From the NCBI GenBank assembly GCA_022573095.1, contig JACZUR010000165.1:1-5297 (forward strand): a DNA stretch of 5,297 nucleotides, given 5' to 3'. Source of the stretch: Gemmatimonadota bacterium (lineage in GTDB: Bacteria > Gemmatimonadota > Gemmatimonadetes > Gemmatimonadales > GWC2-71-9). The translations under genes and the position numbers were made by a program. Within the stretch, counting starts at the first letter, position 1. Each line of letters opens with the position of its first letter. Shown piece after piece: positions 1-5,297 of the stretch. The notes beneath the pieces were generated by a model. That model did not search any database and was not told where the DNA came from. It saw only the letters and a program-made list of their open reading frames with translations.

Positions 1-8
1 CCTCAGTC

Positions 9-314
9 ATGACCGAAAAACAGAACTGTTTGAATCGACGGCTATTTCTGCGTCAGTCTGCCGCGTCGGTGTTGGCGGCGGGTCTGTGGTATATCCGTTA
101 CGTACGGCCGAGTGATGATGAAGTGTCGTTCACACCCGACCCGGTTATGGCCCGCGATACTGCCGGCATTGGGTCTGATGGCGCAGCCGAGCAGGTATTC
201 ACGCCCGACTCGTTTATGGTGCGAGACACGTCAGCCAACCTGTCAGGCAGCGATTCCATACCCGAGTTCGTTCCCGACTCGATTATGGCACGCGACACCG
301 CTCACACACCCTAA
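9..314 (+). CDS. Small putative Tat-exported protein with three 23-residue repeats, unknown function
   Basis: The ORF encodes 101 residues and no family is recognised. Seen in the sequence: the N-terminus contains NRRLFLRQ at residues 9-16, a good match to the twin-arginine consensus. A short, moderately hydrophobic stretch follows (SAASVLAAGLWYI), with no clear AxA cleavage site. From residue 41 onward the chain is acidic and built from three copies of F-(T/V)-P-D-(P/S)-x-M-(A/V)-R-D-T-(A/S), starting at residues 41, 64 and 87 and separated by two 11-residue Ser/Gly/Ala/Asp-rich linkers. The only Cys is residue 7, in the leader. The ATG at 9 puts the RR pair at residues 10-11, as usual for Tat leaders. 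However, the frame is open to the window edge and no ribosome binding site can be judged, so an earlier start is possible. Inference: a secreted or membrane-tethered small protein. Variation at codon third positions among the repeats supports real translation. Its stop overlaps that of the convergent minus-strand ORF. Confidence 0.6.
   Translation: MTEKQNCLNRRLFLRQSAASVLAAGLWYIRYVRPSDDEVSFTPDPVMARDTAGIGSDGAAEQVFTPDSFMVRDTSANLSGSDSIPEFVPDSIMARDTAHTP
129..302 (+). repeat. Three in-frame 36-base repeat units at exact 69-base spacing
   Basis: Units lie at 129-164, 198-233 and 267-302, each starting with TTC and separated by two 33-base linkers, so the period is exactly 69 bases (23 codons). Counted by hand, the units share about 26-27 of 36 bases pairwise. 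The codons for F, P, D, M, R, D and T keep their meaning in all three copies. The Thr codon near the end of each unit is ACT, ACG and ACC, and the Arg codon is CGC, CGA and CGC. The linkers are not similar in sequence but keep their length. This looks like an old tandem duplication kept for its protein sequence rather than a DNA-level repeat. Confidence 0.88.
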
Positions 315-472
315 CTGCGGTTGGCGATGTGCCAGCGCACGGATCGTGCGAGGCCATTGACTGGTGAGGTTGTCGGTTCCCAGCCCAGCTCGTTTTCATG
401 CTTGCGTGCCGTCAGTTTTTCGATCGCGTGGCTGCCTATCATACCGGTGCCACCGGTGACAAAGATCCTCAC
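311..472 (-). pseudogene. Internally deleted NAD-dependent epimerase/dehydratase (extended SDR) remnant, 53 codons
   Basis: Reading the minus strand from GTG at 472 to TAG at 311-313 gives 53 residues. Residues 1-15 (VRIFVTGGTGMIGSH) are the first beta strand and the TGGTGxIG NAD-binding loop that open nearly all extended SDR epimerases, and helix AIEKLTARKH follows. From residue 28 the text becomes ELGWEPTTS and ends in RWHIANRS, which resembles the C-terminal end of the same family (LGW.P..s...G...t..W...). Full-length members run about 300-330 residues, so roughly 250 residues are missing between about 389 and 400, including the Ser/Thr and YxxxK catalytic site. The join is in frame. The GTG lies 9 bases after the ygfZ stop and in the same frame as that stop, so no earlier start is available. 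No Shine-Dalgarno is evident. Most likely this is a deletion pseudogene. A metagenome assembly collapse, or a retained micro-protein, are the alternatives. Confidence 0.75.
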
Positions 473-481
473 ACGCCGATG

Positions 482-1486
482 TTACCAGTCGAAGTGAAAC
501 GGCAACTCAATGATGTTGGCCTCTACGCCCGCAGCGATAACAGGTTTAGAAACGTCCGAACTCAATCTGACCGAGCCAATCCCAATGTACTGATCAATCG
601 GGTCCAGCCATGCCATGCTACATACTCTGCCTATGTTTTTCTCACCCTGAACAATTTCGTCGTCACCGAGGTTGGGTTGACCCTCCCAGGTCAGGCCGAC
701 GAGACCCCGATTGGCATGTCCTCTGAAGTGCAGGCGAGCCACAGTTTCCTGCCCGGTGTAACAGCCCTTCGTATACGAGATTCCGTTGAGCTCGTCGAAG
801 CGCACCTCCTGCGGTAGAGTCTTCTCGCCGATCTCATTTCCTACGCTTGGCCAGCCGGCGAGAATCCTCGCGAGTTCCAGCGCGGTATCGGGACCGGGGT
901 CGCCGCCTGTTCTCAGCAACGAGTCCCGAATCTGTTGAGCGTCGCGTGTTACCGAGTTTATCTGCAGTGAAAACGGAGAAGGTTCGGTGGGCCTGCTAAC
1001 GAAGCACTTGATCGATCCGAGGAGGCACCAGACGGACCGTCCTGGATCCGGAACATGCAGTCCTGCCCTGGAAGCGACTTCCAAACTTCGTGGTCCGACC
1101 AATCTTAGGACTGTAGTCTCAGCGGATATATCTTTGACTTGAGCGAGTCGAGGTGGGACACTTCTGTCGAGAAGCGCACCCACGCTGCCGCCGGCGCGGC
1201 TGGGGACTATGAGGGATACCGTCTCCCCGTCTCGTGTCACCCAAGCATCCGATATGATCATACCCTTGGTAGTAAGAAACGCGGCGTAAAGAACCGCTCC
1301 GTCACCTGGGTCTTCTATATCGTTCGTAATGAGTCCTTGGGCGCACGTCACAGCCCCCGATCCCTTGAGTTCAATAACGGATACATCTGCATCTGCAACC
1401 ACGCAGGTCTCCAGGACCGCTTCGGCGTATTCGGCCCGGAGGTCGTCCGGAGTGATGACAAGAGGTTTGTTCAACTGAAAAGCCAT
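482..1486 (-). CDS. ygfZ: YgfZ/GcvT-like folate-binding protein (Fe-S cluster maintenance)
   Basis: The product has 334 residues, normal for the YgfZ/COG0354 branch of the GcvT aminomethyltransferase fold. The hallmark KGCYTGQE is at residues 240-247 (746-769), with the conserved Cys at 242, followed by T-V-A-R and the H-x-N-R-G-L segment. The N-terminal half has the expected GSGAVTCAQGLITNDI (residues 42-57) and the Y-x-A-F-L-T-T-K-G-M segment (67-76). The YgfZ signature argues against a true glycine-cleavage T-protein. Family knowledge: YgfZ binds tetrahydrofolate in the cytosol and helps make or repair certain Fe-S enzymes. Inference: it services the neighbouring GlcF or the GlcDEF complex. 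The ATG at 1486 follows the glcF stop by 13 bases. No clear Shine-Dalgarno precedes it, so reinitiation from glcF translation is plausible. No broken motif is seen. Confidence 0.93.
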   Translation of the reverse strand: MAFQLNKPLVITPDDLRAEYAEAVLETCVVADADVSVIELKGSGAVTCAQGLITNDIEDPGDGAVLYAAFLTTKGMIISDAWVTRDGETVSLIVPSRAGGSVGALLDRSVPPRLAQVKDISAETTVLRLVGPRSLEVASRAGLHVPDPGRSVWCLLGSIKCFVSRPTEPSPFSLQINSVTRDAQQIRDSLLRTGGDPGPDTALELARILAGWPSVGNEIGEKTLPQEVRFDELNGISYTKGCYTGQETVARLHFRGHANRGLVGLTWEGQPNLGDDEIVQGEKNIGRVCSMAWLDPIDQYIGIGSVRLSSDVSKPVIAAGVEANIIELPFHFDW

Positions 1487-1499
1487 ATTACTAATCTAG

Positions 1500-2753
1500 C
1501 TAATCATTGTGGCTCGTAGCGGTTTGATAGAGCCCGGCGCGTTGGTACGACGAATCCAGCAACTCCACCGGATGTGCTACACCAACGGTACTAGCGTTTT
1601 TTCTCAGACCCGCCCCAATCTGGATTATACAGCCAGGATTGCCGCTTGCTACCACGTCAACTCCGGACTCTAGGATCGGTTCCAACTTTCGGTTGAGAAC
1701 AGCCTCCGCCATCTTCGGTTGGGTTAAACTGTATGTGCCAGCACTGCCACAACATAGTTCGGCCCCATCGCACATCGTCAACTCCAGACCTGGAATCGCC
1801 CGCATCACTCTCAGCGGAGCGTCAGAAATCTGCTGCGCATGCAGGAGATGGCAGGGCGGATCGTATGCGACCTTAAGTGCCAGTGGTGCCCCCGATGCTG
1901 GTCCGCAGTCTGCGAGTAGTTCGGTAACATCCTTTACCCGGTCCGCGAAAGCGCTGGCCTCCGAGTGCAACGGTGTGTTGCGCAATAGATTGGGGTATCC
2001 CTTCAGCATCGCCCCACACCCCGCACTGTTTACCACAATCGCCGAACGGGGGCTTGCTGAGAAGGCTCTAATGTTCCTGCGCGCCAGCCGCAGCGCCCCG
2101 TCGAGAAAGCCGTTATGAGCGTGCAGGGCACCACAACATGACTGGCGCTCGACAAATCCGACGCTAATTCCGTTCGCCGTAAGTGTTCGCATTGTGGCGA
2201 GGTTAACGTGCGAAAACAATCCTTCCATCACGCACCCGACGAAAAGGCACGCATCAGGGTCTGTCGTGGATGAGTAACGTAACTTTCGGGCAGGTCGCGA
2301 TTGCATCTCCCACGGAGCTGAAGCAGCCAGCATGCGAGCCAGTGAACCACCGACATTCACGTTTGCCAGAAGTTTCGATCCGGGTCTCATGAGTCGCGCG
2401 AGAGCTAGGACGGGCCGTCTTACTTTTTCCTCAGCGAGAACCCATGAAGCGAGACGCGCAACCCAGGAAGCAGGTCGAACCTTATTCAACTCGACCCTGA
2501 TTTCTTCCAGCGCCTCTCCGTAACGCACCCCCGAAGGACACACCGGTTCACATCCGCGGCACCCGAGGCATGTGTCTAGGTGGGAAATGGCGGCATGGTC
2601 GTCAGGTGGGATCGATCCGCGCGCTATGGACTGCATGAGAACGATTCGACCGCGAGGACTGTCCGCTTCGTCCCCGGTTATCAGGTACGTTGGGCACGCT
2701 TGCAGGCAAAACCCACAGTGCACGCAGGGATCCAACTGGCTCAGTCTTTTCAT
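1500..2753 (-). CDS. glcF: Glycolate oxidase iron-sulfur subunit GlcF
   Basis: From the ATG at 2753 the product has 417 residues; E. coli GlcF has about 407. Two ferredoxin-like 4Fe-4S motifs open the protein: C10-x2-C13-x2-C16-x3-C20-P and C62-x2-C65-x2-C68-x3-C72-P. Two cysteine-rich CCG domains follow. The first runs from about C169/C174 to CCG at 206-208 and NSAGCG around C246. The second runs from PPCH (C301) to CCG at 334-336 and GNPGC (C375). All expected cluster ligands are present. Role: it passes electrons from the flavin subunits of glycolate oxidase toward the respiratory chain, probably at the inner face of the membrane. The gene touches glcE with the arrangement TGATG. A TTG one codon upstream (2756) is an alternative start and would give a 4-base overlap. 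I prefer ATG. Related CCG proteins such as LutA/LldE are shorter and lack the paired GlcD and GlcE partners. Confidence 0.95.
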   Translation of the reverse strand: MKRLSQLDPCVHCGFCLQACPTYLITGDEADSPRGRIVLMQSIARGSIPPDDHAAISHLDTCLGCRGCEPVCPSGVRYGEALEEIRVELNKVRPASWVARLASWVLAEEKVRRPVLALARLMRPGSKLLANVNVGGSLARMLAASAPWEMQSRPARKLRYSSTTDPDACLFVGCVMEGLFSHVNLATMRTLTANGISVGFVERQSCCGALHAHNGFLDGALRLARRNIRAFSASPRSAIVVNSAGCGAMLKGYPNLLRNTPLHSEASAFADRVKDVTELLADCGPASGAPLALKVAYDPPCHLLHAQQISDAPLRVMRAIPGLELTMCDGAELCCGSAGTYSLTQPKMAEAVLNRKLEPILESGVDVVASGNPGCIIQIGAGLRKNASTVGVAHPVELLDSSYQRAGLYQTATSHND

Positions 2754-3874
2754 CAACTCAGCACTCCACCCACGGCGAGAATGTCATGAGGATCAAGCTG
2801 GGTGCGTAACCCGGCGAGCAGATTGTCAACGCCCGGCCTGAGTTTTCCGAAGATCCCAATAGCGCTTAGGGTATTTGGTGGACACCGCTCGATTGTCACG
2901 GGAACTCCGAGCGGGAGCAGGTCCGATCGAAGACGCTTGATCTGATCTGGCTCACAGGCACCGCACCACCGAAGTCCGGCGAAGGGTGAGTACGAGTACT
3001 CACCACTGCCGAATTGCTCTCTTGTTAGTTGTTCAACCTTCTGAATGGTTTTCTGGGTTGCTCCTATCTTGATTACTACGGGGTGTTCTGTAGCCACACT
3101 GGACAAGCTGCTCCAAAGTAGGTCGGACTCATCCGACGTGAGTACGCGGACGTCGGTTCCAACATCCATTTTCGTGGTTTTCAGCATCGCTTCAACATGG
3201 GTGGTGCTGCCTAAGAACCTTAGCGCTAGAGTCCATTCGGAAGGCTGTGAGTCTGGCGGTGCGATCAACTCGAACGCGGACGGACTTAGCGGTGCGTTAA
3301 GGAGATCTCGCATCCTCTCCAGAAGGGTGACCAGATTTCCTTCGATGACTACCGTCTGATCCGCGTGCGGTCGTCTGCGAAGCCGGAGATGTACTTCAGT
3401 GATGATGCCGAATGCACCGTATCCACCGATGTTGAGCCTTTTTAGGTCAAATCCTGCGACATTTTTCATTACCCGGCTGCCGGATGTGATGAGGTCTCCA
3501 CTCCCCGAGATGAACGAGATGCCAAGCACATGGTCACGAATCTCGCCGAAACCGAATCGGAGCGGACCCGCGGTACCTGTAGCTACAATCGATCCAACAG
3601 TGCGGTTCACACCCGGCACGTCGATTGCGACCCACACGTCTGCCTTTGCCAGGACAGCCTGCAGATCGTTCCATGCGACGCCCGCTTGCGCGGTCACGAC
3701 AAGGTCTTGCGCGTCAAGCTCAACCAACGAATTCAGATTCGTTGTTGTAACCGTCACGTCACCGCGCACAACGAGCCATGTCGAGTTACCCTGAATCGCC
3801 AGCTTGTGGCCTTTGTCCCTCGCCGCTCGAGTGAGAACGACGCACTCCTCGACACTGTCTGGTGCCGTCCTCAT
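2753..3874 (-). CDS. glcE: Glycolate oxidase FAD-binding subunit GlcE
   Basis: The product has 373 residues; E. coli GlcE has about 350. It is a PCMH-type FAD-binding protein, a short paralogue of GlcD. The N-terminal FAD-binding part includes GNSTW (residues 29-33), the dinucleotide-contact stretch PGVNRTVGSIVATGTAGP (87-104), where the usual GG of the family is GS, then RFGFGEIRDHVLGI (106-119) and the strong signature VMKNVAGFDLKRL (135-147) followed by GGYGAFGIITE (150-160). The C-terminus ends with K-L-R and a degenerate FDP-x-x-I-L segment (LDPHDIL, 360-366), as in other GlcE proteins. It lacks the long C-terminal HxxDGNxH-containing domain of GlcD. The ATG at 3874 overlaps the glcD stop as ATGA. 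It is the only usable start, because an in-frame TAA lies eight codons upstream with no ATG, GTG or TTG between. Role: structural or second flavin subunit of the glycolate-oxidising complex. Confidence 0.93.
   Translation of the reverse strand: MRTAPDSVEECVVLTRAARDKGHKLAIQGNSTWLVVRGDVTVTTTNLNSLVELDAQDLVVTAQAGVAWNDLQAVLAKADVWVAIDVPGVNRTVGSIVATGTAGPLRFGFGEIRDHVLGISFISGSGDLITSGSRVMKNVAGFDLKRLNIGGYGAFGIITEVHLRLRRRPHADQTVVIEGNLVTLLERMRDLLNAPLSPSAFELIAPPDSQPSEWTLALRFLGSTTHVEAMLKTTKMDVGTDVRVLTSDESDLLWSSLSSVATEHPVVIKIGATQKTIQKVEQLTREQFGSGEYSYSPFAGLRWCGACEPDQIKRLRSDLLPLGVPVTIERCPPNTLSAIGIFGKLRPGVDNLLAGLRTQLDPHDILAVGGVLS
2764..2770 (-). promoter_or_regulatory. Probable ribosome binding site for glcF (GGTGGAG)
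   Basis: On the minus strand GGTGGAG lies inside the last codons of glcE. It ends 10 bases before the ATG at 2753 and 7 bases before the alternative TTG at 2756. The spacing to TTG is slightly better, but the ATG is the stronger start codon, so the site does not settle the choice. With the TGATG stop-start arrangement, glcF is probably translated by coupling to glcE, helped by this site. Confidence 0.45.
3871..3874 (-). other. ATGA stop-start overlap joining glcD and glcE
   Basis: The last two bases of the glcD TCA codon region and its TGA stop share bases with the glcE ATG, giving ATGA on the minus strand. Only a weak purine-rich stretch (AGGAAA) lies upstream, about 12 bases from the ATG, so glcE is probably translated mainly by termination-reinitiation. 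This fits the need for matched amounts of the two flavin subunits (inference). Confidence 0.7.
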
Positions 3875-5297
3875 GACAACCGCGATTTCCTGGCAGCCTT
3901 ACCGGACATCCACTCGCGACAAAAACGCAGAGGGATGACTTTTCCCGGGTTGGAGATCTGATCAGGATCAAAAGCCCTTCGGACGGCGCTCATTGCAGAG
4001 ATGGTTTCATCGCTGAAGATGCTGGACATGTATTGAACCTTATCCCGTCCGACTCCGTGCTCTCCCGTTATGGTGCCGCCGGCGGCTATGCAGATCTGCA
4101 TGATCTCCTCCTCCGCACGTTTGACTCTATTCCTCTGGTTCTCATCCGAGGCGTCGAAATTGATATTGGGGTGGAGATTTCCGTCACCGGCGTGAAACAC
4201 GTTGCTTACGGACAGTCCGTACCTCCGGCCGACACCGTCGATCTGTTCGAGAACGTCGGGTAGCTTGGAACGCGGTACGACCGCGTCCTGCACGACAAGA
4301 TCGGGACTGATTCGTCCCAGCGCCCCGAATGCCTTTTTTCTACCCTGCCAGAGTTTCTCCCGGTGAGCGCTGTCTTTCGCTGTTAGAACGTTACGCGCGC
4401 CACCCCGCTCGAGTATCCCTGTGACAGTGGTGCATTCATCCTCCACACCTTCGCGCGATCTACCGTCAACTTCAACGAGAAGAACCGCTGCCGCGTCTGT
4501 AGGGTACCCGGCGGCGTAAATGGACGATTCAACGGCTCGAATACAGTTCTGATCCATCATCTCCAAGGCGGCGGGCACGATCCCTGATTCGATAATACGC
4601 GAGACCGTTTCCCCAGCTTCCCTGAGAGATTTGAAATCGGCCAGGAGGGTGATAGTGACGTCCGGAATGGGCACCAGTCGAAGTTTGATCTCGGTTGCGA
4701 TCCCGAACATTCCCTCGCTTCCAACGAACAGGCCTACAAGATCGGGCCCCCATGGCTGTCCAGAGTTGGATCCGATCCTAACCACATCGCCCGTCGGGAG
4801 TACCACCTCTAGTTCCAGAATGTGATTTACAGTGACACCGTATTTCAGGCAGTGCGGTCCCCCTGCGTTCTCGGCTACGTTGCCTCCAATGGTGCAAGCT
4901 GTCTGACTGGAAGGATCAGGGGCGTAATGGAGTCCGTAGGGCGCGGCCGCTTCAGAGAGACGAGAATTTACAACCCCGGGCTCGACCGTCGCCGTCCTGT
5001 CGAGCGGGTCGATCTCGATGATTCTCGTGAGACGTGTGAGAGTAATAATAACCGAGTTGGAGTCACCCAATGCGCCCCCGGAGAGTCCGGTGCCCGCCCC
5101 ACGCGCTACGAATGGGATCGAATGACGAGCTAGCACGGCAACCACACGCCTCACTTCATCGGCTGTACCCGGGAAGACGACGGCTCCGGGGGTCGAGTGC
5201 AACGTGGGGAGTCCGTCCGAAGCGAAGGTCTCCAGATCAGACCGCTCAACTCGAATCCGCTCAGGGCCAACAACGGACGATAATGCTTCGATGACGG
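3871..5297 (-). CDS. glcD: Glycolate oxidase FAD-linked catalytic subunit GlcD, 5' end truncated by window
   Basis: The frame runs without a stop to the window edge, giving 474 visible residues; E. coli GlcD has 499, so perhaps 10-25 N-terminal residues are missing. A TTG at 5202 would be a false start, because the preceding codons (VIEALSSVVG, ...SDGLPT) match the normal GlcD N-terminus. In visible-residue numbering, the FAD domain shows RGAGTGLSGG from 65, YAPDPSSQTACTIGGNVAENAGG from 124 (written here only as its key PDPSS and GGN..N.GG elements), KYG at 151-153 and GSEGMFGI at 192-199. The C-terminal FAD-oxidase domain has HAGDGNLH at 368-375 (4171-4194), with the metal- and substrate-binding histidines, and GEHGVGRDK at 411-419. 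It ends near FDPDQISNPGKVIP plus a basic 19-residue tail. Role: oxidises glycolate (in some homologues D-lactate) to the 2-oxoacid. Which 2-hydroxyacid is preferred cannot be read from sequence alone, but adjacent glcE and glcF favour glycolate. Confidence 0.95.
   Translation of the reverse strand, partial: VIEALSSVVGPERIRVERSDLETFASDGLPTLHSTPGAVVFPGTADEVRRVVAVLARHSIPFVARGAGTGLSGGALGDSNSVIITLTRLTRIIEIDPLDRTATVEPGVVNSRLSEAAAPYGLHYAPDPSSQTACTIGGNVAENAGGPHCLKYGVTVNHILELEVVLPTGDVVRIGSNSGQPWGPDLVGLFVGSEGMFGIATEIKLRLVPIPDVTITLLADFKSLREAGETVSRIIESGIVPAALEMMDQNCIRAVESSIYAAGYPTDAAAVLLVEVDGRSREGVEDECTTVTGILERGGARNVLTAKDSAHREKLWQGRKKAFGALGRISPDLVVQDAVVPRSKLPDVLEQIDGVGRRYGLSVSNVFHAGDGNLHPNINFDASDENQRNRVKRAEEEIMQICIAAGGTITGEHGVGRDKVQYMSSIFSDETISAMSAVRRAFDPDQISNPGKVIPLRFCREWMSGKAARKSRLS

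Noticed and set aside
98..298. Minus-strand ORF of 66 codons opposite the Tat-leader gene
   Set aside because: Its apparent repeats are just the antisense reading of the plus-strand repeats. The plus frame has a twin-arginine leader and protein-level conservation, and the minus frame has neither.
336..350. Perfect inverted repeat CGCACG-GAT-CGTGCG near the convergent gene ends
   Set aside because: The stem is only 6 bp and no T-run follows on either strand, so it does not qualify as an intrinsic terminator. It also lies inside epimerase C-terminal codons. A role in ending transcription cannot be excluded.
443..457. 15-base palindrome ACCGGTG-C-CACCGGT
   Set aside because: It is explained by the codons of the conserved TGGTG nucleotide-binding loop of the epimerase remnant, so there is no need to invoke an operator.
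398..817. Plus-strand ORF of 139 codons opposite ygfZ and the epimerase remnant
   Set aside because: It has no recognisable domain and lies antisense to well-supported YgfZ and epimerase coding sequence, so it is a shadow frame.
1139..2118. Plus-strand ORFs of 126 and 159 codons opposite ygfZ and glcF
   Set aside because: They contain no family motif, have low-complexity shadow-like composition, and mirror minus-strand genes whose motifs are complete.
3399..3961. Plus-strand ORFs of 131 and 143 codons opposite glcE and the glcD 3' end
   Set aside because: These overlap each other in different frames and lie antisense to glcE. No domain or ribosome binding site supports them.
3871..5202. glcD as a complete gene starting at TTG 5202
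   Set aside because: The frame continues upstream with residues typical of the GlcD N-terminus, so the TTG is an internal Leu codon and the true start lies beyond the window.

Overview
The window is a compact bacterial operon fragment on the minus strand that meets a small plus-strand gene at its left end. The minus-strand genes, in order of transcription from the right edge, are glcD (5' end cut by the window), glcE and glcF, the three subunits of glycolate oxidase. They are followed by a YgfZ/GcvT-like folate-binding protein and a 53-codon remnant of an NAD-dependent sugar epimerase. glcD overlaps glcE by 4 bases and glcE overlaps glcF by 1 base. ygfZ follows glcF after 13 bases, and the epimerase remnant starts 9 bases after ygfZ. 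One polycistronic transcript, started upstream of the window, is the simplest reading.

The three Glc subunits would together oxidise glycolate to glyoxylate. GlcD and GlcE are FAD-binding (PCMH-type) proteins, and GlcF carries two 4Fe-4S motifs and two cysteine-rich CCG domains. YgfZ proteins support Fe-S cluster assembly or repair, so a ygfZ directly behind an Fe-S subunit makes functional sense. No regulator, permease or malate synthase gene is visible here.

The left 310 bases hold a plus-strand ORF of 101 codons. It has a twin-arginine leader and then three copies of a 12-residue motif at an exact 23-residue spacing. I do not recognise the family. It converges on the epimerase remnant so tightly that the two stop codons overlap. 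The remnant joins the first ~25 residues of an extended SDR epimerase (glycine-rich NAD-binding loop) in frame to the last ~26 residues of such a protein, with the catalytic middle missing. These two left-end features are the least ordinary things in the window.

The organism is a bacterium with moderately GC-rich, densely packed genes. The gene content does not allow a secure taxonomic placement. An environmental or uncultured lineage is possible, but that is only an impression. There is no gene-free stretch over 300 bases, and I see no RNA gene, CRISPR array, insertion sequence or convincing intrinsic terminator.
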